DNA of 64,000 nt from the NCBI GenBank assembly GCA_032622095.1, contig CP136065.1:53499949-53563948 (forward strand), read 5' to 3'. The notes beneath the pieces are model-generated. The model did not search any database. It was not told where the DNA came from and worked only from the letters and a program-made list of their open reading frames with translations. The DNA comes from Siphonodentalium dalli (lineage: Eukaryota; Mollusca; Scaphopoda; Gadilida; Siphonodentaliidae). Position 1 is the stretch's first letter. Each line of letters begins with the position of its first letter. Made by a program: the position numbers and the translations under genes. Positions 1 through 11,685 of this stretch are shown one piece after another.

Positions 1-168
1 ATTATTGATTAACGAGTATTAACTGACAAATATATTACCAATGTTATGTTTTTCAATACTGATATTTCATTAAGGTTCCCCGCATAACTTACAATGTTTT
101 GAACTGGTGGAATATTATCTCTATACGGGGTAGTCGTAGTAGAGATTCATGACATGATTTATACTTAC

Positions 169-278
169 TTGATATTTGCTCGCACTTGATCCGGATGACT
201 CTTTTCATGCTGGCTATTCGCCGGGAAGGCCGCAACAAATCCAATCACGAAAACGGTTAGTAGAAATAATATCTGCAT
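169..278 (-). CDS. First coding exon of a small secreted protein (partial gene)
   Basis: Reading the minus strand from the ATG at 278, 36 codons run to a strong donor (GTAAGT at 168-163), leaving a phase-2 intron. The first 18 or so residues form a textbook signal peptide: MQILFLLTVFVIGFVAAF, a hydrophobic core ending in small residues. A polar stretch rich in His, Ser, Lys and Asp follows, so the mature part is probably extracellular. A TATA-like box lies about 75 bp upstream of the ATG. The remaining exons would lie at lower coordinates, outside the window; no convincing acceptor is visible in 1-150. The family is not recognisable from the leader alone. Seen: leader, donor, TATA-like box. 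Inferred: that the gene is expressed and secreted. Confidence 0.55.
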
Positions 279-352
279 GGCGTATACGTGTGCAATACAT
301 ATGAATCAGTAGTCGTATCACCCTTATCTTTAATTTCGTAACTATGCCACAG

Positions 353-360
353 TATAAATA
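353..360 (-). promoter_or_regulatory. TATA-like box for the secreted-protein exon
   Basis: The minus strand reads TATTTATA here, about 75 bp upstream of the ATG at 278. Transcription would start near 325-330 and give a short leader of roughly 50 nt. The assignment rests on spacing only. Confidence 0.35.
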
Positions 361-1080
361 CAGTTGTCGTTCGCGATTGAGTGCGACACGGGGATTTTTC
401 GCCTGCTATATACTTGGCCGAGAGTTTGGTAAGCGGCATGCATACATTTGACCAATATTGACTATAATTATGAAACAAAAGAATTTCCATTTGATGTTTT
501 GACCAATTGTCTATTTAATGGGATCCAGGGTACTCGCTGTAGTTAACTGTGCAAAAAAAAAGTCTCCAAATACATTAGCACTAAGAAGAACTTCGAGATA
601 TAAATAAAGTTTGTTCTCCAAGACAGAAATTTCGCGTGTTGAAATCATTGTTATGTGTGTAAACAGAACTGGCACAGTGATTTGTCAACAAACAATTGCT
701 ACACTGAGTAGTAAGTTCAAATATTTTAGTCTGAATATCACAATGAGTCGATATTTCGTGGGAGAATCTGGATTCAGATTACGGATCACACCCCGTACGA
801 CGTGGTTCGTTAAACGAACAGACCAGAATCAATGAACGAACAGACCCCATACGATTAGACACTATAACACTTCTAATCTTACGTATTCTACATCCAGACA
901 ACAATGATGAGAAAGAATCAGTAAACCCATCTGTGCAAGCTTCTTTTGTGCTTTCGACTTCTGAATATTGAGGCAGTTTTACCAGGTTTCGTGCTGTTCG
1001 ACGCCAGAATATTCGAAACATCACATTTTATAAAGAGCGTTATTACTTAATTATTTGTTTCGTTTGGTGCTGTATTGGTG
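361..1080. other. Non-coding stretch, no gene recognised
   Basis: Short open frames occur on both strands but show no domain, splice context or family signature. One copy of the recurring word ATAAAGAGCGT lies near 1031-1041. Confidence 0.5.
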
Positions 1081-1210
1081 ATAGATAGATAGATATATTT
1101 ATTGGCAAAAGTGCATTAAATATACAAGAATACAGGAAATAAACATAAATAGGATTGAATCGTCAAGTGCATAAGATCAGTTACTTGCCCAGTTGAGGGT
1201 CAGCAAGATA
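1081..1210 (-). mobile_element. 3' end fragment of a non-LTR retrotransposon
   Basis: On the minus strand the sequence ends in AT-rich 3' UTR-like DNA (TGCCAATAAATATATC) and then a run of TATC repeats at 1081-1095. The LINE at 13.5-14.6 kb ends in the same kind of TATC tail. No coding part remains, so this would be a heavily 5'-truncated copy. Confidence 0.4.
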
Positions 1211-2071
1211 TGGATATATGATGCATATGTATAACGAAAATCGTCGATTGCCATTATTGTTCATGTTGTATTTGCCTGATAAATGTCTTATGGGATGTTA
1301 ACTTATTTGCTGTCGAATTGGATGGGGCATCTTTAAATCAACAAAAAAAAAAATCAAATCTATAGCTCACAATTAGCCGAATCCATAGCGAACGGCAAAC
1401 TTCGGAGGAAACGTCCCTCAACTGGCGAGTCTGGATTCGAATTAAATAATAATAATTGAAACGTGTTACTTTTCGCCGCGGACAACAATAACTGTCCGTG
1501 CTGAACTGTGGGCGTATACACAGGTAATCAAGACATAGGTGAAGGACAGCCCAATTTGGTAGTTGGCGCCAACGACAGTTCGATGGATGGGTTTTAAGTC
1601 AGATAATATTCTCAGCATCGGGTATCCGGTCAAGAATCAACTCGGCGCAAGCGCCTCGTCGATTCTTTTACCGGATACCCTCTGCTTCGAACATTATCCA
1701 TTACAGAATCCGTCCTTTGGGTAAAAATTATTGCAGAATATAAACGATCCATGTCAAAGAGTTTTAAATGCGGAGATATATTTGTGTTATCGAGTGTAAG
1801 CGGTGAGAATTTTACTGAAATTAGCCAAATAATAATGTTATTGATATTAACGCATGGGGAGCACTTCAGTTGATGGCGAACTTGGAACCCTTGTCAATGT
1901 CATTGTCAAGGATCATGTTCATTTCATATTTCCATCCATAAAATACCACCCGAACGCATGTCGATTTCAAATTCACCATTGATCGAATTCACGTGAACCG
2001 GCATGGATATGTCTTCTGCTTTGTTCGTAATTATATGTTCCCTCTTATTCAAGAAATAGTAGGATTATATG
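1211..2071. other. Non-coding stretch with one long hairpin
   Basis: No gene is recognised. The only structured feature is the imperfect palindrome at 1586-1714, listed separately. Confidence 0.5.
1586..1714. repeat. Imperfect 129-bp palindrome
   Basis: The two halves are reverse complements with scattered mismatches. The best-paired part is GGTATCCGGT at 1621-1630 against ACCGGATACC at 1670-1679, around a CGGCGCAAGCGCC centre. The outer arms (GATAATATTC against GAACATTATC) also pair. It could be an old MITE. No clear target duplication is seen. Confidence 0.6.
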
Positions 2072-2745
2072 ATACTAGCAGGTGACCCGACTTCGTCCGG
2101 GCTTTGACCTTGAATTGACCATTTTGAAGGTCAAGGTCAGGTCGGGGTCACGATTTGACCCGTCGAAAACACTCCCCCGACAAAAGTATCCCTAGGTATC
2201 AAATTTCGTCGAAATCCGTTAATGTTTTTATTTAATTTGAGTTAGTTCTACCTTTTTAATCAAGAGAAATGGTGGTACCCGTCCCGTGATGGTACCCGTC
2301 CATAAAAGAGGTTCAAACGTGGGTACCAGTTTGAAGGTGAAGATCACCTCGGGCGGAAAAACTTACCCGATGAAAATGTTCCCCGTTCCTTGGAACCCCT
2401 AAGTACGAAGACAGAAATAAGAACACGCTCATGTCTGGATACAAACACACTCACGTCTGGCCCCAGACATAAGAATCACACTACACGCATACGCTCTTTA
2501 TCAACGACACTGTGGATACGAACGCTCTTTAACTATCAACGCGATTAACTCCACAGTGCCAATGACGGTCATTTTGGTGACTGGAAATGGAGAAGGAGTG
2601 CTCTGACGTTCTCAGAATCGGTGCGATGACACTTCATGTGATATTTTACCCTTAGATAGGAAGTTTGGGCTCAATCCGTCCGGCAGTTTTCCCGGCCATA
2701 GCTAACAGACAAACAGACAGAAGTCCCAAAATATATATTAGATCT
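2072..2745 (+). repeat. Dispersed repeat S, copy 1 (SINE/LINE-tail-like)
   Basis: It begins ACTAGCAGGTGACCCGACTT and ends with an ACAGAC run followed by AAAATATATATTAGAT. The insert at 31931-32474 has the same kind of start (ACTAG..GACCCGGCGATGC) and end (AAAATATATAATAGAT), and both share a GTCGAAATC segment. No coding capacity is visible. A non-LTR-derived or SINE origin is a guess. Confidence 0.45.
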
Positions 2746-3109
2746 ATGTATTATCAGATACACGTATGTACTATCTACTAGTCTTATAACAATTTCATAT
2801 TTAAAATGTTTTGTTTCGTTAAATGCAGTCGCTTTGCACAGTGAATGGTCTCTGTAGTGCCGACGCGCAGGCACTTTTTGACCAACGTGCTGTGAATTAG
2901 TTGGAAAATAAAGCTTTGCACATGTAGCTCATGTTGGGGTCTTGTGATCGCGAGTGAGCTGCATCTCCCAAATGCACACACAAATGTAAAGCTTATTCTA
3001 GGATCGCATGATTATATAGTGGAAATGTCAATTTATTTGATTAAATATCCACACGTACAAGTTCTAGTGACGTGGATAGATGGGATTCCCATGGGGGTGC
3101 ACCTTCACA
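2746..3109. other. Non-coding stretch, nothing recognised
   Basis: Short overlapping open frames on both strands show no family signature. Confidence 0.4.
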
Positions 3110-3390
3110 TTTCAGGCCAACTGCACCCACCCCCATTGAACCAAATACCCAACTCAGAGGTTCGCAGAATTCCATTTGCACGCCCTTGGAAATATCCAAC
3201 CTAACACACCCTAAGATTGGAAAATTACCAACTTTTACTGGTTGGAAAATCAAACAATGAGAACAATTCCAACCTATATGTGGTGTCAAATTAATGTTAA
3301 ACTAATGTTGGACTAATGTTGGAAATGTACCAAAGTTCGGGGCGGGGAAAGACATTCCAACCAACCCCTGTCGCCAAGTCCCTGTACAAC
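3110..3390 (+). repeat. Dispersed repeat N, copy 1
   Basis: It shares blocks with 18575-18880 in the same order: CCAACTGCACCC, then GAACCA, then a TTTGCAC block, then TGGTTGGAAAAT, then GAGAACAAT..CAACCTAT. The copies are diverged and the class is unknown. Confidence 0.5.
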
Positions 3391-4565
3391 TGACAAGTTT
3401 CGTGTGTTCTATACAACGTGTTTGGAATTTGATTCAGGAGATTTAGAGCTGTTAGAAATGCTTGCCCTCATCAATAAACACACTTTAACTTGGAAAAAAA
3501 GATGCGATTAAAGTCGGATTGGCAGCTAATTAGGTGCCATGCGTATACATATAGAAGAAAAGTATGACTTTCACAACAAACATGAACATTATAAATATAA
3601 GATACAAATGATAGTTGTGTCAAATAAATGAGTCATGTTTGACGAAATAACGACTCAGGATAAGCGAACGCTTCAATTGACCAGAAGTTGCCGAACGCGA
3701 GGTGGTGACATTCTATTTTAGACAAATGTTTTTATTGCACTCGGTTTGGAAGAACAATTTTTCCGTTAAAGTTTAAATCGAATAACCAGTTTCAATTACA
3801 GACACATAATTTTTGGGATATTTGACTCATTAGTAAATCGCAGCATGTCACAACTGACAGGTATTTGTGATTTAAAGACGAAAAACTCTTAATGTTTAAA
3901 TTTAGCTTTCTAATGTCGGGACAGATAGCAATTCATTGCAATATCATTTACTCACGACATCGGCCGAAAAAGATCTCCAAACAATACATGCCCATCTCAC
4001 ATTTAGTGTACACATAGTTGTGTCCGCCCTGATCCGTAGTTACTCAAGCGCGCAGTTTTATATATTTTCTATTTGTCACCAAATAAAGGCAAAATTGAAT
4101 ATATATATTCCGATATTGAACCAATTGAGTCATTGTTTCTGGCTTCAATATAGGCTGGTAGGCATTCATTATATACAGTGCATAATAGGATAAGGACTTG
4201 ATCACGTTTTTTATATGCAAAGATCTACTTGGAGTGATACAATTTTTCTGGACTACCCCGAAATTTATGTCAGAAATGCTTCCACGTTCGAAGGAGCTGC
4301 TAGGTATGGTACCTATATAACAGCATCTGTCAAACGGCCGAGCTACTTCATGATGAACTCTCCGGAAGAAATGGAAATCCATACTGAAACGAGCCCCATG
4401 GCTGGGCGTTTTTTTTTGGGGGGGGGGGACTAACCGGTTTGACAAAAACATCGCTCAGGAAAGTTCTCTGCGTGAACAGGATTTCATGCAAAGAACTCAT
4501 TACTGTTGTGAGTGAGATTGGATCTGCAATAAACGACCGACCTCTGACTTGTATACATTCTGGTG
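3391..4565. other. Non-coding stretch, nothing recognised
   Basis: A 135-codon open frame on the minus strand (4044-4451) has no recognisable domain and crosses a homopolymer near 4410. A G run lies at 4421-4428. No splice-supported gene is seen. Confidence 0.4.
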
Positions 4566-7066
4566 GATAAGATCAGATAAGATTTAATGCAAAATACACC
4601 CAATTGGCAGTTGCACATATAATAAATACAACATCAACACAAAGAACAATTTAACATGAGTAATCACATACGATATGCATATACGTTCTCGTGAATTTAC
4701 TGTCATAAAATCTCAGGTATACTTGCTTTTTGTTAGATATATGTATATTATCTCGAATGGTTAAGAAAGACCGGATCATATCGCATGTTGCAATTTGTTC
4801 ATTCTGCATAATAAATCTGTACTTCTCATAATTTGTCATTTCTAACAAATGAGGGCACGTTGCAATTATGTCCTTTACATAAGTTTCACGAATACTTTCG
4901 TAGGCCTGACATTCTAAGATGAAATGATATTCTGACTCAATTTGTTTTGAATTACACGCAGAACACAATCTTTCTCTGACAGGTTTTGGGGGACTGTTTG
5001 TGCCTCCCTTTTTCGATTTCCAGTCGATGGTTACAGATTCTCAATCTTGTGAATAGAATTCTCGCTTTGACAGATCGCGCATTCACAACGAATGGTTCAA
5101 TTTGTCTTGAATAATCTATACATTCGTATTTTATTTCCACTGATCGTTTTATTTTCGGCATGAATATAGAATCGCATCAGATTTCGGTTTATCCACCAAG
5201 GCGCGCTCCTGTATCCATTGGAATCTCCGGCGGTCTGAAATATCGACGCCGTATTTTCCATATAATTCATTGCATAATGAAATAGAAGAGTCTCTATGTG
5301 ATTCGATGTATGTATCATGTACTGCTCAAGCACCCACTTGAAAGGTTCGAATTTTTTTCCATATATCTAAATTGTCGAGTAATCGCATCATGTATAACTG
5401 GGAATCTGCCCAATTCTGCGCGGACGGCATGATTCTTAGCATTTCGGTCAACACCTAATGTTATTTTGCAAAACCTCAGATGGACTTGGTATTGTATCTG
5501 AGTGAAGCATATTGGTTTCTCCTGCCCATATCTCACATCCGTATAACATTATCGGTTTTTATTAATTTGTCGAAAATTTTTCATTTAGTTGAAATAGAAA
5601 GCTGCATATCTGAAGGAACAGACTGGTTTAAAAAGAACATTGCTTTCGTGGCTTTCCCGCTTGTATGTTCTTGTGATTTTGCCATTCTACCAGTCGATGT
5701 GAATTTTGTCCCGAGATATGTATACTCTGAAACTAATTCAAGTGATTTCGTATTTATATTGAAACTTGGTTCACATTTAGTTCTCTTTGACCTAAAAACT
5801 ACACATTTTGATTTACTTGCATTAACCACGGGACCATTGTATTGGGTATATTTCTCCAACTTTTCAAGACAATTATGTAGACCTTGTTCAATTTCTGACA
5901 ACACTTAATCGTCGGAAAATAAAAGATGACTGAGCGGGCGATTATTAAGGAATATTGGATCGCAGCCGGATACATCAAGTGAACATTTGATATCATCAAT
6001 GAATATTTTGAACAATGTAATGTAGGCGACAATGAGCATCATTGTTTAACTCCGATAGTGGACAGATGCGGTGGTAAAATCCCTGCACCCGTCTTTACTT
6101 GCAAATGAATATAACTGGATTGATACATGGACTGTATTATTTGATTGACTTTACCCTTTATACCATTACTATGCAAATTTTGAAACATCAACGACCTATC
6201 TACTGAATCGAAAGCTTTTTGTAAATCTATAAAAGCAGCATAAATTGCATACGTCTTTAAAACATAAACCGCACTCCGATTCTTTCTAAAAAAACAAACA
6301 GATTGCCACTGATGAGATCATGTGTTTCTAAATAGTAGTTTATTCGGTTATTTATAACTTTGTTGAAAAGTTTCCCTAGACAATTACTGAGCGCAATTGG
6401 TCGATATTTATTTGGGTCCTGCCTATCTCCGAGTCCTTTTTTATAAAGCGTCTTAATGAGTGACACATTCCAGCTGTCTGGATAATGACCAGAGTTTAAT
6501 ACCTGGTTAAATATATTTACCACTTCGTCTATTGTCGCGGGAACAACAATTTTAAGCAATTCATTCGAGAAATTTCCATATCCAGGTGATTTTCCGTTTT
6601 TAAGTAGTTTAACGCAATTAATTATTTCACTGGCTTCGATATCACTTTCATACATTTTGTTGTTGTGGAATTCGAATATATTTTCTTATTTGCAGATACA
6701 TTATCTGGGAAAGAGTATCTTTTTGAAAAAGTCCACACATTCGTCTGGATGTAAGTATAATTTGTTTCATCACGTTTATTTCTAAATTCTGTTATCAATC
6801 GCCAATACTCGGAAGGGTCGGTACCCTCCATTTTGTCCAGTGATTCTGCTAACCCCTGGAAGTATATTTTTTATTTGTTCTTTGCGTCTTTCTTGTATGC
6901 TTTTTTGGATGTGAAAAAATTACTCCTAACTGTTGCATCGGTTGGGTTTTTCTTCATTTCACGACACGCGTTTGTCATTTCATGTTTTAATTGCTTGCAT
7001 CGCTCATCAAACCATTTCCTTTTCTTTTGCTGTCGTTTAAAGACATATTATTGTTCGGGTGCGTGA
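4566..7066 (-). mobile_element. Degenerate LINE B: reverse transcriptase remnant, 5'-truncated
   Basis: Broken frames on the minus strand line up in the order of a non-LTR retrotransposon ORF2. At 7066-6833 there is a linker with a WFDERC motif. Next comes EYWRLITEF near 6800, then the RT fingers at 6655-6257 (NKYRPIALSN). RT motif A is FIDLQKAFDSVD near 6200-6235. Motif B reads GVKQ-stop-CSLSP near 6020-6050, where the expected Gly codon is TGA. Motif C is LLFSDD near 5910-5925. The thumb (YTYLGTKFTSTGRM), the ELGRFP segment near 5400 and a Cys/His knuckle (CSACN..HFILEC) near 4870-4965 follow. Several stops and frameshifts make it inactive. No endonuclease is seen, so it is truncated at its 5' end. 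The 3' end has an ATCTTATC-like tail near 4566-4582. Confidence 0.85.
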
Positions 7067-7520
7067 AGCTGGTAATATATTAATCAGGCGCTATGCCAAC
7101 TAGAGGAATGTAGTATACCGCGCCTTAGAAAACTTCGTCTGAGCTACACTCAATTGTAAATATTTACATGTCGATTCGGGACGCAACTGTCGTCGATAAA
7201 CTAACGAAAATGATTTTGCCATCGAGAGTCACTGAATTTAATTAATATATAAGAATGGCGGCTTGTGTTGTTAATATACTATTTGTAAAAATAACTACTT
7301 TGATAAGATTATACTCCATTTCTATTTAATCACCACACCGGAGTGTTTCACATCACTTTAAACTTATTATTTTTAATTTGAGAAGCTTTAGTGTTGATAG
7401 ATGTTAAACTATTTTCATAATCCCGAATTGCACATTCTGTTCCGATGCGAGTATGATCATAATTAGTCAATCTGAATTGGTATGGAAGACCAAGATCCTG
7501 TAACACCGTCAAAGCTATAA
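7067..7520. other. Spacer between the 5' sides of two LINEs
   Basis: LINE B (minus) and LINE C (plus) face away from each other across this AT-rich stretch. No gene is recognised. It may contain the 5' UTR of LINE C. Confidence 0.4.
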
Positions 7521-9776
7521 TATATAATAATATATAATTCTCAAATATATCCACAATGGTCAGTTGGCGAGCTTTTTGTCTCAACACCGAATGATATAAC
7601 TGTTGATTCACATAACGCACCGTTGAATGAAGATTATACTTCGAATAATGTTACCGCGAACACGGGTAGAACCATCAGGGGTGAACATGATGTTTTATTC
7701 GATAACCACAAATATACATGTACTTACTCTGGGCACATGTTAGGTTCCACAGGTAAGTCTATAAACCTCGTCGATGGTAATTATTACACTAACTCTCAGA
7801 CGTCCGTGCGTGATAACGATGATGACATTGTTGATGCCGAAGTTGATGATGACGAGGAAATCGATGATGATGGTGTAGATGATGATTATATTCATGACTA
7901 TGGCATAAATATATGGAGAGGTCTTGATATTTTATTCCAAGAAAATAATTATACATGTATTGACCCGCAACATTTCTCAGAAAATGAACACCTACATTCT
8001 CAAAAGTCTGTTTGTAATAATGATTATGGTGATGATAGCGACGAAGATGGTAATGGTGATGATAATGGTGATGATGACGGTGCTGATGAGGGTGGTGATG
8101 ATGAGGGCGATAATGATGGTGGGGGTGATGACGACACTGGTAATGAGAATGACGGTACTGGTGATGGTGCTGGTGATGATGATGATGACGATGATATTGG
8201 TGGAACGAACAACCTTAGAATACTTTCGCTTAACGTGGGTGGTATATTGAAACGCCTCAATTACCCAGAGTTCCTTTCTTTGATTATGAGATATGATGTT
8301 TTGTGTTTAACAGAGATTAAAGTGCATGCCACAGATGATTTACAAATTCCTGAATTTGAGATAACCGCGAAGAAATGCAGACCGAATAATGTAACGCGCT
8401 CGGGGGTGGGGGGGGGGGGGGGGGGGGGGGTGGGGGTTATTAATAGCGATACGCGTCGGATTGAACCTGAAACCAAAAGTCATTAAAACTGACTTGAAAT
8501 TTCTTTTGTGGGCTGAGATATCTCTTTCAAATGGGTCACAACTTTTGTTGGGTAACGTTTATATACCACCAGAAAACACAAAGTACACAGACAACAACTG
8601 GGGCACATCTCTTGAAAACGAGATTATTCAAATGAAGTCCTCGTATCCAAAAACGATGGTAGTTGGTGATTTTAAATCCCGAGCAAGCGAACTTTAAGAC
8701 TATGTAGACTTAGAATCATCGCAAGATGAATCCAATTATCTAACGACTTATTTACAGGCAACAAGAGACATGGTAATTTGTAAACGCGCATCTGAAGACC
8801 ACGGGAGGCCCAACACATATGGTTATCGACTGCTTCACCTAACTAAATTTACCAAAGAATATATTATGAACGGACGGTTAGGAGCCGACAAGGGTATAGG
8901 CAAGAAAACATGCGCGATGCCAGCGTCGTGGATTATGCTTTAGGATCTGAGGATGTATTTGGGCTCATTAGTGGTTTTGAAATCCTTGAATTTTCTTGTC
9001 TCACGTCTGATGTCCACTGTGCTCTCAGTATCGAGATTAACAGTAGTCTATCGCACGAGCCACTTGTATCTTCGTTTGATCACTTTGAATCGGAGGGACA
9101 AAGTTTGCCATCGCGAATCAGAAAATGGGAAAACGATAAATCTGAAGAATTCATAAACTTAGTTGGGATGCGCGCGGACGAATTGGAGATAACTTTTGAA
9201 AAGTATTGCGATGGATGTACGTGTATAACAACGAATACCGCTCATTGTGCTTCTCAAATTGCGAACATTTTAACATCTGCAGCAGAAGAAATATTTGGTA
9301 AGTTTGATCGGAAATTTGTTAAAACTGATAATGCTAACTTTAAGCATAGAAACAAGAAGCCATGGTTTGACAAAGAATGTAGAATCAAACGAAAGAGGTT
9401 TAACAGAGCCAAAAAGAAGTTTAATAAAAATAAGTCTGAACTAAATAAATCCGCTTTAAGATCTGTAAGTAAGATTTACAAGAAAACAATGAATAAGAAA
9501 ATTGTTTCTATGAATGAACGTTGTAATATTGAACTTCGGTGTCTGTCGCAGAGGTCTACGGGTGAATTTTGGCGAACCCTCGAAAAGTACTCATCCAGCA
9601 GAGCGCCCAAAACTGAAATTCCCATTGGGGTGGACGATTTCTTTGAGCACTTTAAATCCCTGAATGTGGAAGAGGAAGCAACTCAACTAGACCCCCTAAT
9701 TAACGAGATGTTTGGTCTAGAAACAACTGATGAATTGAACAACCCCATCAGTTCAGAAGAAGTTAAAATTAAATAA
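7521..9776 (+). pseudogene. LINE C ORF, N-terminal half: acidic region and endonuclease, interrupted
   Basis: The frame is open from 7521 but shows no good ATG before the acidic part. Residues coded at about 7690-8035 contain two copies of a unit (LFDNHKYTC.. and LFQENNYTC..), each followed by an Asp-rich run. The endonuclease starts with LRILSLNVGG near 8215. It is broken by a frame change at the G run (8408-8430), an in-frame TAA at 8695, a shift near 8905-8930 and a deletion or shift near 9765. The usual GDFN catalytic motif reads GDFK near 8668-8680. The late motif reads SDVH near 9008-9020, which may be normal for the family. Together these indicate loss of endonuclease function. Confidence 0.75.
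8408..8430 (+). repeat. G23 homopolymer inside the LINE C endonuclease
   Basis: Twenty-three G residues are flanked by further short G runs (8402-8436). The run turns a Gly-rich turn of the endonuclease into poly-Gly and coincides with a change of reading frame. Confidence 0.9.
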
Positions 9777-9831
9777 ATCAAGTGGGGTTGATCGGGTCTC
9801 GAATGAGTACATCAAGACAACTAAAGACATT

Positions 9832-11685
9832 ATGTTACCGTATTACACTCGTCTATTCAACTCGATACTTGATACTGGTGTTTTCCCCGATGAATGGACA
9901 ACAGGGTTAATTGTACCCCTATATAAAAATAAAGGCTCTCGTAACAACCCAGATTCATATAGGGGAATAACTTTGCTCAGTTGTATTGGAAAGGTATTTA
10001 CCGGAATTCTAAATAAGCGATTATCAGAGTACATAGAACGACAGGGAATTTTAAGCGATAATCAGTCTGGATTTAGGAAACATCGTTCCAACTTAGACAA
10101 TATTTATATATTATACGCACTTTTGGAAATTTATTTGCGAGGTGGGAAGAAACTATTTTGTACTTTCGTAGACTTCAAAAAAGCATTTGATACCGTTTGG
10201 CGACAGGGCCTGTGGGTAAAACTCTTGAGAAGCGGAATAAACGGAAAATTATTCCAGGTAATCAGATGTATGTACCAGGCCACCAAAGCTTGCGTTATGA
10301 GGGGTGGTCGGAGATCTGAATATTTTTCATGCACAACAGGAGTGAAACAGGGGGTCAATCTTTCGCCTCTTCTATTCTCGCTGTATCTGAATGACCTTGA
10401 GGATTTCTTAGAAAGCTGCTCTATAGACGGTTTGAAATACCTGTCATCTCGTATGTATGAACAACTTGGCGCATATTTGAATTTGTTCTGCATTCTTTAT
10501 GCAGACGACACTGTTATTTTTTCAGACAATGCATGTGATATGCAACGCTCACTAGATGCCTTCAGCGATTATGCAAGTTCGTGGGAACTGAAGGTAAACA
10601 CAGACAAGACTAAGGTTATGATTTTTGGCAACAAAAGGGCTGAAGCTGACATTACATTTTCTATTGATGGACATGAACTAGAAGTTGTTGATGAATTCGT
10701 TTACCTTGGTGTCAAATTATTTTATAACGGACGATTTTGTCGCGCGATAAAACATAACCGCGTGAAAGCAACAAAGGCTATGTATGGACTACTATCTAAA
10801 GTTCGAAAACTGTCCCTATCAACCGACCTGGCACTGAAACTTTTTGACTGGCTCATTAAGCCAATCCTTCTTTATGGGTGCGAAGTTTGGGGGTCAGAAA
10901 ATCTAAGGGACATAGAAGCCGTACATTTAAATTTTTGCAAGTCATTAACACATATGAAGAGTAGTACCCCAAATTACATGGTATACGGTGAGCTTGGTCG
11001 TTGGCCTCTTTATATTGAGATAAAAAAGAGAATGATATCATATTGGTCCAAACTGATAACCCAACCTGACCACAGATTAATGCACAAACTGTACAGATTG
11101 TTGATTTCCGTTGAAATGGGTGGAAAAAAGGTTCGATTGATTAATTGCTATAGGACAACCCTCCAGTCTACTGGGTTGGAAGACACTTGGCAACGCCAAA
11201 AGACCATGAGACCTTCGATGATAGGCAGTATGCACTCAGCATTGATTAATGCTTTTAAATCAGATTGGGATAGAGATATATCTGCCTCTTCTTCTCGTGG
11301 CGAATTATACAGACATCTCAAAACCAAGCCCACTCTCGGTGTTTTTTATTATGAATTGACATTTAATGACAGAGTAAGCATTCAAAAAATCAGAACAGCG
11401 AATCATAGATTGGGAGTAGAGGTGGCTAGATGGGGCAAAAATAAAAAGGGGAATAAAACGAAGCTTGTATGCTCTCTTTGTAAGGTCTCTATGTCAGACG
11501 AATATCATTTTATAATAGTTTGTCCGAAGTTAGCCGACATTAGAAAAAAGCTTATCCCAAATGAGTATTGGACAAATGGATCCATTGATTATCTCTATAA
11601 ACTTTTGAACTCTACTGATCTCATTCACCTAAACAATCTCGCAACATTCATACGCATAGGTATGAAGCGATATGAAGACAACTGA
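9832..11685 (+). CDS. LINE C reverse transcriptase and C-terminal domain (open, 617 codons)
   Basis: This frame codes an RNA-directed DNA polymerase of non-LTR type, which would copy element RNA at a nicked chromosomal site. Motif 1/2 residues (SYRGITLLS, about 42-50) are followed by motif A FVDFKKAFD (112-120), motif B GVKQGVNLSP (170-179, with Val where Cys is common) and the catalytic YADD (223-226). The thumb has VYLGVKL. A CX2C..HX4C knuckle (CSLCK..YHFIIVC) lies near residues 550-570. The ATG at 9832 is only the first Met; the real protein would have continued from the endonuclease frame upstream, now separated by a frame break. The RT residues look intact, so trans-activity is conceivable but unproven. 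Confidence 0.85.
   Translation: MLPYYTRLFNSILDTGVFPDEWTTGLIVPLYKNKGSRNNPDSYRGITLLSCIGKVFTGILNKRLSEYIERQGILSDNQSGFRKHRSNLDNIYILYALLEIYLRGGKKLFCTFVDFKKAFDTVWRQGLWVKLLRSGINGKLFQVIRCMYQATKACVMRGGRRSEYFSCTTGVKQGVNLSPLLFSLYLNDLEDFLESCSIDGLKYLSSRMYEQLGAYLNLFCILYADDTVIFSDNACDMQRSLDAFSDYASSWELKVNTDKTKVMIFGNKRAEADITFSIDGHELEVVDEFVYLGVKLFYNGRFCRAIKHNRVKATKAMYGLLSKVRKLSLSTDLALKLFDWLIKPILLYGCEVWGSENLRDIEAVHLNFCKSLTHMKSSTPNYMVYGELGRWPLYIEIKKRMISYWSKLITQPDHRLMHKLYRLLISVEMGGKKVRLINCYRTTLQSTGLEDTWQRQKTMRPSMIGSMHSALINAFKSDWDRDISASSSRGELYRHLKTKPTLGVFYYELTFNDRVSIQKIRTANHRLGVEVARWGKNKKGNKTKLVCSLCKVSMSDEYHFIIVCPKLADIRKKLIPNEYWTNGSIDYLYKLLNSTDLIHLNNLATFIRIGMKRYEDN

Noticed and set aside
4044-4451. 135-codon minus-strand open frame
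   Set aside because: No domain, homopolymer at its start, and no promoter or splice context. Probably chance.
5480-5908. 142-codon plus-strand open frame
   Set aside because: It is the antisense of the LINE B reverse transcriptase remnant.
8024-8260. Ser/Pro-rich minus-strand open frame
   Set aside because: It is the reverse of the GAT-repeat acidic region of LINE C; low complexity.
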